Of a stretch of 64,000 bases of DNA, positions 54,610 to 63,700 are shown piece by piece. Source of the DNA: an uncultured Flavobacteriaceae bacterium (GTDB lineage: Bacteria; Bacteroidota; Bacteroidia; Flavobacteriales; Flavobacteriaceae); contig CALSUF010000001.1 of NCBI GenBank assembly GCA_943789465.1, forward strand, positions 496,001 to 560,000, in the 5' to 3' direction. Both the position numbers and the translations under genes were made by a program. Numbering within the stretch: position 1 is the stretch's first letter; every line of letters starts with the position of its first letter. A model generated the notes under the pieces. That model saw nothing but the letters and a program-made list of their open reading frames with translations. It did no database searches and had not been told where the DNA came from.

Positions 54610-55377
54610 ATGATAATCACAGATACACATACTCATCTTTACGGCGAAGCATTTGATGCCGATAGAACAGAAGTTATTGAGCGTGCATTGGCTGCAGGCG
54701 TCACTCGATTTTTTATTCCCGCGATTGATTCCTCCTATACAAAGGCCATGTATGCTTTAGAAAGCAGTTACCCTAACAATATGTTTTTGATGATGGGGTT
54801 GCACCCAACCCATGTAAAAGATAATTATTTAGAGGAACTATCGCATATTAAAGAACAATTAGCATCCCGAAAATTTGTAGCTATTGGCGAGATTGGAATT
54901 GATCTTTTCTGGGATCAAAGTATGTTAGAGGCACAGCAAGACATGTTTAGAGCACAAATTCAATTAGCTAAGCAGTACCAATTACCCATAGTCATTCACT
55001 GTCGAGAGGCCTTTGATGAAGTTTTTGAAATTTTAGAAGAAGAAAAAGGCTCAGATTTATTTGGAATTTTCCATTGTTTTACGGGGACTCTAGAGCAAGC
55101 ACATCAGGCGATATCATACAATATGAAACTAGGAATAGGAGGTGTTGCAACATTTAAAAATGGAAAAATAGACCAATTCCTGAATCAGATCGATTTAAAG
55201 CACATTGTTTTAGAAACGGATGCACCTTATTTATCGCCAGTTCCTTACAGAGGTAAGCGCAATGAAAGTAGTTATATTTTGAATGTTTTAGAAAAATTAT
55301 CTGATATTTATGGAGTCTCAAATGACTATATTGCAGAGATTACGACCGAGAATTCAAAATCGATTTTTAAACTATAA
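54610..55377 (+). CDS. tatD: TatD family DNase/hydrolase
   Basis: A 255-residue metal-dependent hydrolase with a TIM-barrel fold. Metal ligands are visible in TDTHTHLYGEAFD (H-x-H), GEIGIDLFWD (Glu), IVIHCREAFDE (His), GIFHCFTG (His) and LETDAPYLSP (Asp). TatD proteins are 3'-5' exonucleases acting on damaged DNA or RNA. It is followed after 5 bp by ansA, so the two form an operon. Confidence 0.94.
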   Translation: MIITDTHTHLYGEAFDADRTEVIERALAAGVTRFFIPAIDSSYTKAMYALESSYPNNMFLMMGLHPTHVKDNYLEELSHIKEQLASRKFVAIGEIGIDLFWDQSMLEAQQDMFRAQIQLAKQYQLPIVIHCREAFDEVFEILEEEKGSDLFGIFHCFTGTLEQAHQAISYNMKLGIGGVATFKNGKIDQFLNQIDLKHIVLETDAPYLSPVPYRGKRNESSYILNVLEKLSDIYGVSNDYIAEITTENSKSIFKL

Positions 55378-55382
55378 ATCAA

Positions 55383-56405
55383 ATGAAACCTCAAATATTA
55401 TTAATTTACACTGGTGGTACCATTGGGATGATCAAAGATCCTATTACTGCGACATTACAAGCATTTGATTTTGAATCTCTCATAGAAAAAATACCAGAGT
55501 TGAATCTGTTGGATTGTGATATCCACACGGTTTCTTTTGGCACGCCACTAGATTCCTCAAATATGAATCCTTCTCATTGGATTGCAATTGCAACGCTTAT
55601 AGAAGAAAATTATAAAACACATGATGGCTTTGTCGTACTCCACGGAAGTGACACCATGAGCTATACTGCGTCAGCACTTAGTTTTATGTTAGAAAATCTC
55701 GCAAAACCAGTTATCCTTACAGGGTCACAATTGCCCATCGGTGATTTGCGAACAGACGCCAAAGAAAACCTAATTACCTCTATTCAGATTGCGGCATTAC
55801 AAAACAACCATACTGCGGTTGTGAAAGAAGTAGGATTGTATTTTGAATATAAACTTTATAGAGGAAATCGGACCACCAAAATAAATGCAGAACATTTTCA
55901 GGCATTTGCGTCTTTAAACTTTCCAGCACTCGTAACCTCTGGCGTACATTTAAAGGTCAACCATGAGTTGTTACATATAAATTACACCCAAGCCCCTTTA
56001 GTTGTTCATAAAAAAATGGATGCAACTATTGTATTGTTAAAGCTATTTCCAGGAATTACCCCTATCGTTTTGCAATCTATTTTAGAAACACCTGGCCTCA
56101 AAGCCGTAGTGGTTGAAACCTATGGAAGTGGTAATGCCACAACAGAAGACTGGTTCATACAAGCCATTGAAAAGGCACTACACCAAGGAATTTTTATAAT
56201 TAATGTTACCCAATGCGCTGGGGGTAGTGTACACATGAATCAATATCAGACTGGAAAACACCTTGAAAAATTGGGTGTTATTTCTGGAAAGGACATGACA
56301 ACAGAGTCTGCAATTACAAAAACAATGTATATGCTAGGACTTCAAATGTCAAAAAACATGTTCAAAACAGTTTTTGAAACAAGTCTTCGTGGAGAAATAT
56401 CCTAA
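55383..56405 (+). CDS. ansA: Type I (cytoplasmic) L-asparaginase
   Basis: A 340-residue amidohydrolase that turns asparagine into aspartate and ammonia. The first active-site motif is LIYTGGTIGM with the nucleophile Thr, and the second VVLHGSDTMSYTASAL has the Thr/Lys dyad partner region. There is no signal peptide, unlike type II enzymes. 5 bp after tatD; the pairing is common in Bacteroidetes. It is unrelated in sequence to the Ntn-type glycosylasparaginase at 11143. Confidence 0.95.
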   Translation: MKPQILLIYTGGTIGMIKDPITATLQAFDFESLIEKIPELNLLDCDIHTVSFGTPLDSSNMNPSHWIAIATLIEENYKTHDGFVVLHGSDTMSYTASALSFMLENLAKPVILTGSQLPIGDLRTDAKENLITSIQIAALQNNHTAVVKEVGLYFEYKLYRGNRTTKINAEHFQAFASLNFPALVTSGVHLKVNHELLHINYTQAPLVVHKKMDATIVLLKLFPGITPIVLQSILETPGLKAVVVETYGSGNATTEDWFIQAIEKALHQGIFIINVTQCAGGSVHMNQYQTGKHLEKLGVISGKDMTTESAITKTMYMLGLQMSKNMFKTVFETSLRGEIS

Positions 56406-56472
56406 AATTAGGGCTAAAAAGTTTTAGCAATCAAACTATTTTTTCTTTATTTGAGCTGCTCAAAAACAAACT

Positions 56473-56557
56473 AGAGAGGTGGCCGAGTGGCTTAAGGCGC
56501 ACGCTTGGAAAGCGTGTATACGGCAACGTATCGAGGGTTCGAATCCCTTCCTCTCTG
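56473..56557 (+). tRNA. tRNA-Ser (GGA anticodon)
   Basis: Acceptor AGAGAGG/CCTCTCT, anticodon stem CACGC/GCGTG with loop TTGGAAA giving GGA, a long variable arm (ATACG-GCAA-CGTAT) typical of class II tRNAs, T stem GAGGG/CCCTT with loop TTCGAAT, discriminator G. CCA is not encoded. It lies in the 339-bp gap between ansA and exbB, which otherwise holds only promoter-like sequence (TTTT...TATCTTTA at 56690-56697). Confidence 0.96.
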
Positions 56558-56744
56558 CAATTCCCTTTATATTAGCGACTTATCGTTTTTAAGCATAAGA
56601 TTATTACTTTCTTTTTGAAATTAGTGTCAAAATTCAATTAAAATTCCTCGAGTTTTATTGTTTTTATTTTGGTAATTACATTTTTTTCATATCTTTAACA
56701 TCTTATATAAATAATAATATTTTAATAAAATCAATAATAGAACA

Positions 56745-57530
56745 ATGAAAAGATTAATTCCAATTCTAGCGATCGCATTTGTGATGGCATTCGGGTCTGT
56801 AAGTGCAACTTCATACACGAACATTAACACGAACTCTATTGTAACTACAATCGTAAGCCCAGTTCAAGATGATGCAGCCTCGGCTGACGCAGAAGAATCT
56901 TTAGGGTTTCACCAAGAACTTAAAAAACGATTTATTGAAGGAGGCCCTGGATTTATGGGCATTGTTTTGTTATGTCTTATTTTAGGTCTTGCTATTGCAA
57001 TTGAAAGAATTATTTTCTTAAACCTTTCAACGACTAATTCAAAAAAATTAATTGATGAAGTAGAAGGAGCATTAGCTTCTGGAGGTTTAGATGCTGCTAA
57101 GGAAGTTTGTAGAAACACAAAGGGCCCAATTGCTTCTATTTTTTATCAAGGATTAGACCGTGCTAATGAAGACTTAGACTCTGCTGAAAAAGCAGTAGTT
57201 GCTTATGGAGGTGTTCAAATGGGACAGTTAGAAAAAAATGTATCTTGGATATCCTTATTTATCGCTTTAGCACCAATGTTAGGGTTTATGGGAACTGTAA
57301 TCGGAATGATTCAAGCTTTTGATAAAATTGAAGCTGCTGGAGACATGCAACCATCACTTGTTGCTGGAGGTATTAAAGTAGCACTTTTAACAACTGTATT
57401 TGGTCTGATTGTTGCCATTATATTACAAGTCTTCTATAACTATATCATTGCTAAAATTGACAGCATAGTAAACGACATGGAAGATTCCTCTATATCACTA
57501 ATGGATATATTGGTTAAAAACAAAAAATAA
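56745..57530 (+). CDS. exbB: ExbB/TolQ/MotA-type proton channel protein
   Basis: A 261-residue inner-membrane protein. It has an N-terminal signal-like helix, an acidic linker and three main helices: GGPGFMGIVLLCLILGLAIAIERI (in part), then WISLFIALAPMLGFMGTVIGMIQAF and VALLTTVFGLIVAIILQVFYNYI (in part). The MLGFMGTVIGMI stretch is the conserved ExbB pore region. First gene of a cluster with an unknown membrane protein and two ExbD-type genes, which together should power TonB. Confidence 0.93.
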   Translation: MKRLIPILAIAFVMAFGSVSATSYTNINTNSIVTTIVSPVQDDAASADAEESLGFHQELKKRFIEGGPGFMGIVLLCLILGLAIAIERIIFLNLSTTNSKKLIDEVEGALASGGLDAAKEVCRNTKGPIASIFYQGLDRANEDLDSAEKAVVAYGGVQMGQLEKNVSWISLFIALAPMLGFMGTVIGMIQAFDKIEAAGDMQPSLVAGGIKVALLTTVFGLIVAIILQVFYNYIIAKIDSIVNDMEDSSISLMDILVKNKK

Positions 57531-57558
57531 TAACACCTCAATACTAAATCAGATCATT

Positions 57559-57999
57559 ATGGATTTACAAAAATTATTGAAGATTGTAGCTATTGTCATC
57601 GGTGTGATTTCAATCTTTTTCCTTGGAAGTATTATATCTACAGGGGATGAAGCTATAAAAGCAGGAGACGCCAGCGGTACAATAGACATTTTTATGAATG
57701 TATCTTACGTCATACTCGCGATTGCTGTTCTTAATGTATTAGTTTTTTCGGTACTCAACTTAGTTTCTAATACTGCAGGACTAAAAAACACGCTTATGGG
57801 TGTTGGTGCATTTGTAGTCTTATCCTTACTATGTTATTTTGGCTTTGCCAATGGCGTAGAAACAACCCTTAAAGATGGTGATATACTTTCAGAAAGTGGT
57901 TCTAGACTCGTAGGAGCAGGCCTATACTTATTCTATTTCTTAGCAGTTATTGCCGGTGGAATAATGTTAGGTTTTGGAATTAAAAAAATGGCAAAATAA
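57559..57999 (+). CDS. Membrane protein of the ExbBD cluster, unknown function
   Basis: A 146-residue protein with four hydrophobic segments (about 5-25, 45-65, 72-95 and 120-142) and short polar ends. No known domain was recognised. It lies 28 bp after exbB and 1 bp before exbD, so it is surely co-expressed with them; a role in the motor complex is likely but is inferred only from position. Confidence 0.8.
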   Translation: MDLQKLLKIVAIVIGVISIFFLGSIISTGDEAIKAGDASGTIDIFMNVSYVILAIAVLNVLVFSVLNLVSNTAGLKNTLMGVGAFVVLSLLCYFGFANGVETTLKDGDILSESGSRLVGAGLYLFYFLAVIAGGIMLGFGIKKMAK

Positions 58000-58000
58000 T

Positions 58001-58606
58001 ATGGCAAAGCGATCTGCACCTGAAGTGAATGCTGGCTCTATGGCTGACATTGCCTTTTTACTATTAATATTTTTCTTGGTGACAACCACCATAGAAAAGG
58101 ACTCTGGTATCAATCGGAAACTTCCTCCCATTGAAGAAACTGAAGAAGATGTTATAATAAAGCAAAAAAATATTTTCACTGTACTACTGAATGGTAAAGA
58201 TCAATTGCTTGTCGAAGATGAATTGATGGAACTCAAAGACTTGAGAGCTGCAGCTGTTGAATTTTTAGACAACAATGGAGACCAATCTTGTACCTATTGT
58301 AAAGGCGCCAAAGATCCCTCCTCTTCAGACAATCCAGACAAAGCAATTATATCTTTAAAAAACGAACGTGAAACATCGTATGCAGCTTACATATCAGTTC
58401 AAAATGAACTCGTAGCCGCTTACAATGTACTTCGAAACAAAAGAGCACTTGAGCTAGGATCTGAAAAAGGATTTTTAGATACGAATTTTGTACAAATGCA
58501 AAAGAATTATAAAGATGCACGTTTTGTAGGAAACAAAACCAAGCTAAAAGAAGTCATTGATCAAATTAAAGTAGAGTATCCACAAAAACTTTCAGAAGTT
58601 CAGTAG
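58001..58606 (+). CDS. ExbD/TolR-type protein, copy 1
   Basis: A 201-residue protein with a short cytoplasmic N-terminus (RSAPEVNAGSMADIAFLLLIFFLV) containing the conserved Asp in the single membrane helix, then a periplasmic domain. The periplasmic part holds an insertion with CTYCKGAKDPSSSDNPDKA. The ATG at 58001 (MAKRSAPEVN) is chosen; a frame start at 57974 lies inside the preceding gene. Works with exbB. Confidence 0.9.
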   Translation: MAKRSAPEVNAGSMADIAFLLLIFFLVTTTIEKDSGINRKLPPIEETEEDVIIKQKNIFTVLLNGKDQLLVEDELMELKDLRAAAVEFLDNNGDQSCTYCKGAKDPSSSDNPDKAIISLKNERETSYAAYISVQNELVAAYNVLRNKRALELGSEKGFLDTNFVQMQKNYKDARFVGNKTKLKEVIDQIKVEYPQKLSEVQ

Positions 58607-58631
58607 TTTAACCTAAAAGTAAAGAAACAAA

Positions 58632-59111
58632 ATGTCAAAATTTAAAAAGAAAACTGACGGAGGCATTCCAGCGATTTCCACGGCTTCGCTTCCAGATATT
58701 GTATTTATGTTGCTGTTCTTTTTTATGGTAGCTACCGTAATGCGTGAAAACTCACTTAAAATCAAAAATGCACTTCCTGTTGCCAATCAAGTAGAAAAAC
58801 TCGATAAGAAAAACCCAGTAAGCTATATTTATATGGGTAAACCAAGTGCGGGTTACGAAAAATTTGGAACAGAATCAAGAATTCAACTGAACGATCAATT
58901 TGCTGAACTTTCAGAAGTTGGTGCATTTATCAGTGCTGAAAGAGCGGCCTTAAGAGAGGAATTAATTCCATTTCTGACCGTTGCCCTTAAAGTAGATAAA
59001 GAAGCCAATATGGGAATTGTAGGAGATGTTAAACAAGAACTTAGAAAAGTCAATGCGCTAAAAATCAACTACACTACAGGAGTTGGTGACGCGATGACAA
59101 ACATGAATTAA
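58632..59111 (+). CDS. ExbD/TolR-type protein, copy 2
   Basis: A 159-residue ExbD with the motif AISTASLPDIVFMLLFFFMVATVMRE (in part), where Asp in the membrane helix is the proton site. The periplasmic part is shorter than in copy 1 and has no Cys. Two different ExbD proteins with one ExbB suggest a mixed dimer. A terminator follows. Confidence 0.92.
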   Translation: MSKFKKKTDGGIPAISTASLPDIVFMLLFFFMVATVMRENSLKIKNALPVANQVEKLDKKNPVSYIYMGKPSAGYEKFGTESRIQLNDQFAELSEVGAFISAERAALREELIPFLTVALKVDKEANMGIVGDVKQELRKVNALKINYTTGVGDAMTNMN

Positions 59112-59131
59112 TAGTTTATTTTAAAACATTT

Positions 59132-59164
59132 AAAAAGGCATTCTAAGTAGAATGCCTTTTTTTT
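59132..59164 (+). terminator. Intrinsic terminator of the exbB-exbD cluster
   Basis: GGCATTCT (59137-59144), loop AAGT, AGAATGCC (59149-59156), A-run before and T-run after. It lies 21 bp after the second exbD stop, so porT is transcribed separately. Confidence 0.9.
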
Positions 59165-59289
59165 ATTTAATTTAGTGCCATAAACCAAGTTTATCCTTTA
59201 CAAAACGAGTATGCTAAAATTATCATCACCTAGGGGAATGACTAAAAGCGAACAGCATGTGACCGTTAAAAAATAATAGATATAGACAC

Positions 59290-59973
59290 ATGAAACTTCG
59301 TATATTTTTAGCACTCCTTTTGAACAGTTTTGTGACAGTGTTCGCGCAGCCCAATACGAATACCGAATTAGACAGTTTGTATAGAGAAGATCAAATTTAT
59401 TTTGGAATTACCTACAATGCACTAAAAAACTTACCAAACGGTGTTTCTCAAAACAGCTTTTCTACGGGATTTCATTTCGGAGTTATTAGAGATTTTCCCA
59501 TTAATAAACGCCGTAATGTTGCTATTGGATTAGGCTTTGGATATTCCTTCAATATCTTTAATCAAAACATTAAAATTAGTTCATCAACTCCTACCGCCTA
59601 CACCATTTTAGAAGGTATTGACTACTCTAAAAACAACTTCTCTCAACAACTTTTAGAAGTCCCTTTGGAATTTCGTTGGCGGACGTCTAATTCGGAGACT
59701 TATAAGTTTTGGCGCATATACACTGGAATAAAACTTGGCTATACAATAGCTTCAAAATCTGTTTACAAAGGAGAGCCAGTCAATGAAACACATAGAGACT
59801 TATCAGGATTGAATCCTTGGCAATACGGTCTGACCATGAGTGTTGGCTATAATACTTGGAACGGCTATATCTATTATGGGTTGAACCCAATTTTTAACTC
59901 TGTTTCTTCCACAAACCTTCAATCTATTGAAATGAATGCCTTGAAAATTGGTCTTATTTTTTACCTGTTATAA
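59290..59973 (+). CDS. porT: PorT-like outer-membrane protein of type IX secretion
   Basis: A 227-residue outer-membrane beta-barrel with a signal peptide (about 1-19, VFAQ). The segment EDQIYFGITYNALKNLPNGVSQNSFS (in part), FGVIRDFPINKRRNVAIGLGFGYSFN (in part) and a terminal barrel strand MNALKIGLIFYLL are typical of PorT, needed for the type IX translocon, where SprA (44346) is the pore. Its stop overlaps the end of the convergent gene by 6 bp. Confidence 0.92.
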   Translation: MKLRIFLALLLNSFVTVFAQPNTNTELDSLYREDQIYFGITYNALKNLPNGVSQNSFSTGFHFGVIRDFPINKRRNVAIGLGFGYSFNIFNQNIKISSSTPTAYTILEGIDYSKNNFSQQLLEVPLEFRWRTSNSETYKFWRIYTGIKLGYTIASKSVYKGEPVNETHRDLSGLNPWQYGLTMSVGYNTWNGYIYYGLNPIFNSVSSTNLQSIEMNALKIGLIFYLL

Positions 59974-60576
59974 CCAATTACTTAACAATAACAACTGAGG
60001 CATAACACCAACAACTAGCCCTGCCACAAGTTCTTTCATGGTATGAGCATTTAAATGCAATCGTGAACTAGCCATCGCACCCATAACAATTATAAAGAGA
60101 GCAAAAGTGCCACTAAAAGAATAACCATAGTGAAGGTTAACTAATATCATAAAAAAGAAAGCACCTCCAGTACTCATCATATGAATACTTGTTTTAAATT
60201 TTAAAATTGCCAAAATCATCCCTGTGATAGCTGTTATCAAAGCTCCAAGAAATAAAAAATGCAATTCGATACATATAGATTCTGGTAAAACACCAAAACT
60301 GAGATACCCTAAAATAATACTATTCAGTAATAATGGCCAAATACGTTCTTTAGATGTTTTTAAATCAATAGTATGTACGATGTTTATTTTTTTCAAAATA
60401 AAATACAAAATTAGTGGCACCAAAACACTCCAAAAAATAATTGAAAGCAACCATAAACTGACTTTAAGAGGAGGATACGGAACTGGAGTTAGTGAAAAAT
60501 AATATACAGCACCCATCCATGGCATTAATAAAGGGTGTAAAAAATAAGAAATACTTTTCAAAAATGTAGTTAACAT
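59968..60576 (-). CDS. PAP2-like membrane protein, unknown function
   Basis: A 202-residue protein with about six hydrophobic segments. The C-terminal part ASSRLHLNAHTMKELVAGLVVG resembles the last conserved part of membrane PAP2 phosphatases (Ser-Arg...His), but the first PAP2 motif is not seen, so activity is uncertain. It is convergent with porT. Confidence 0.7.
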   Translation of the reverse strand: MLTTFLKSISYFLHPLLMPWMGAVYYFSLTPVPYPPLKVSLWLLSIIFWSVLVPLILYFILKKINIVHTIDLKTSKERIWPLLLNSIILGYLSFGVLPESICIELHFLFLGALITAITGMILAILKFKTSIHMMSTGGAFFFMILVNLHYGYSFSGTFALFIIVMGAMASSRLHLNAHTMKELVAGLVVGVMPQLLLLSNWL

Positions 60577-60718
60577 AGGTAGGATTATCTTCTGTAATAT
60601 TACTAAAAAAAATAGTATTTGGGGAATTCATAAGTCGAAAATCAATCCTATAATTTTATGAATATGCTTCAAACACAAAATGACCTGATTTATTCGATGG
60701 CTTTTTGTTAAAATTTCT

Positions 60719-60726
60719 TAATTTTG
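60719..60726 (+). promoter_or_regulatory. Putative -7 box of ileS
   Basis: TAATTTTG fits TAnnTTTG and lies 21 nt before the ATG. No clear TTTG is seen at the right distance, so support is from one element only. Confidence 0.45.
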
Positions 60727-60747
60727 CGACCTTAATAGCAATGAAAA

Positions 60748-63700
60748 ATGAGCGCGACATTTCCTGAGTATAAAGGACTTAACTTACCAAACGTAGCAGA
60801 CGAAATGCTAAAGTTTTGGGAGGATCATGATATTTTTGACAAAAGCATAACTTCTAGAAACGGGAAACCCCCTTATGTTTTTTTTGAAGGGCCTCCATCT
60901 GCCAATGGATTGCCAGGAGTTCATCATGTTTTGGCACGGGCTATTAAAGACATTTTTCCGCGTTACAAAACCATGAAGGGATTTCAAGTAAACCGTAAAG
61001 CTGGTTGGGATACACACGGACTTCCAATCGAGCTAGGGGTCGAAAAAGAATTAGGAATTACCAAAGAAGACATCGGTAAAACCATTTCTGTGGAAGATTA
61101 CAATGCCGCTTGTAGAACCGCCGTAATGCGTTACACAGATATTTGGAATGATCTTACTCAAAAAATGGGGTATTGGGTCAATATGGACGACCCCTATGTG
61201 ACCTACGATCCAAAATATATGGAAAGTGTCTGGTGGTTGCTAAAACAGATTTATAACAAAAAACTTATATATAAAGGCTATACAATTCAACCCTATTCTC
61301 CAAAAGCGGGAACGGGTTTAAGTTCACACGAGTTGAATCAACCAGGGACGTACCAAGATGTTACAGACACCACAATTGTAGCCCAATTTAAAGCAAATGA
61401 AGCGTCACTCCCAGAATTTTTACAAAACCAAGGGCCTGTTTTATTTTTAGCTTGGACGACAACTCCATGGACATTACCTAGTAATACGGCCTTAACTGTA
61501 GGTCCAAAAATTGAATATGTACTCGTAAAGACCTATAATCAATACACTTTTGAAGCCACCAATGTAGTGGTCGCAAAGGCGTTGGTTGGCAAACAATTTA
61601 ATGGAAAATTTAAAGAAGTAAATAACTTAGAAGGTCTACAAGGCTATCAGTCTTCAAATAAAAACATTCCATTTTATGTGGTCAAATCGTTTATAGGTAA
61701 AGACCTTGTAGGAATCTCTTATGAGCAATTATTAAATTATGCCTTGCCAAACGACAACCCTCAAGATGCTTTTAGAATTATCTCTGGCGATTTTGTAACC
61801 ACTGAAGATGGAACAGGAATTGTACATACGGCTCCAACCTTTGGAGCGGATGATGCACTAGTAGCAAAACAAGCCAGCCCAGAAATCCCGCCATTATTGG
61901 TAAAAGATGCGGACGGCAATTTAGTGCCGCTTGTGGATTTACAAGGGCGCTTTAGACCAGAAGTTGCAGAGTTTGCAGGGCGTTTTGTGAAAAACGAATA
62001 CTATCCAGAAGGCGATGCACCAGAGAAATCTGTAGATGTAGAACTGGCCATCAAGTTAAAAACAGAAAACAAAGCATTTAAAGTTGAAAAATATAAGCAC
62101 AGTTATCCAAATTGTTGGAGAACAGATAAGCCTATTTTATACTACCCGTTAGACTCTTGGTTTATAAAAGTAACTGAAGTTAAAAAACGCATGTTCGATT
62201 TGAATCAAACAATCAACTGGAAACCCAAAAGTACTGGTGAAGGTCGTTTTGGAAATTGGTTAGCAAATGCAAACGATTGGAATTTATCTCGCTCACGTTA
62301 TTGGGGTATTCCACTTCCAATTTGGCGGACTGAAGACGGGAAAGAAGAAATCTGTATTGGTTCTGTCAAAGAATTGAAAGTAGAAATGCATAAAGCAGTT
62401 CAAGCTGGAGTTTTAGAAAAAGCCATTTTTGAAGATTTTGTAGTAGGAGATTATTCACTCGAAAATTATGCTAAAATTGATTTGCATAAAAATATTGTCG
62501 ATACCATAACATTAGTATCTCCAACAGGAAAACCAATGCATCGCGAAAGTGATTTGATAGATGTATGGTTTGATTCAGGAAGTATGCCTTATGCACAATG
62601 GCACTATCCATTTGAAAACAAAGAGCTTATTGATAACAATAAAGCCTTTCCAGCAGATTTTATTGCGGAAGGTGTCGATCAAACTCGGGGCTGGTTCTAT
62701 ACGCTTCACGCAATCGCTACTATGGTTTTTGATTCTGTGGCCTATAAAAATGTCGTTTCAAACGGATTAGTCTTGGACAAAAATGGACAAAAAATGTCCA
62801 AGCGTTTAGGCAATGCTACAGATCCTTTTGAAACCTTATCCACCTATGGAGCAGATGCAACTCGTTGGTATATGATTAGCAATGCCAATCCATGGGATAA
62901 CTTAAAATTTGATGTGGAAGGGATCGAAGAGGTCAAAAGAAAATTTTTCGGAACCTTATACAACACCTATTCTTTTTTCACTCTCTATGCAAATATTGAT
63001 AAATTTAGTTATGCAGAGGCCAATATTTCAAGTCAAGAACGTCCAGAAATTGACCGTTGGATTTTATCAGAATTAAATTCATTAACCGAAAAAGTAGATG
63101 CCTATTATGCGGACTATGAACCTACAAAAGCAGCCCGTATCATTTCTGAATTTACTCAAGAATATTTAAGCAACTGGTACGTTCGTCTCAGTAGAAGACG
63201 CTTCTGGAAAGGGGAGTATGAAACCGATAAAATATCAGCCTATCAAACCTTGTACACTTGTATGGTAACGATCGCAAAACTCGGAGCACCCATAGCCCCG
63301 TTTTTTATGGATCGTTTATACTTAGACTTGAATTCAGCTACAAATAAAGAAACATTTGAAAGTGTTCACTTAGCAGATTTTCCATCAGCAGATGTGACTC
63401 TAATTGATAAAAATCTAGAGCGTAAAATGGAGCAAGCACAAACAATTTCATCTTTAGTGTTATCGCTACGCGCAAAAGAAAAAATTAAAGTGCGTCAGCC
63501 TTTACAAAAAATCATGATTCCGGTGAGTTCTGATACTCAAAAAGAAGATATTTTAGCGATTGCAGACTTAGTGAAACACGAAGTCAATGTGAAAGAAATT
63601 GAGCTGTTAGAAGATGCATCCGATATTTTAGTGAAACAAATTAAGCCAAATTTTAAAGCCTTGGGACCTCGATTTGGAAAGGACATGAAGCTAATTGCCA

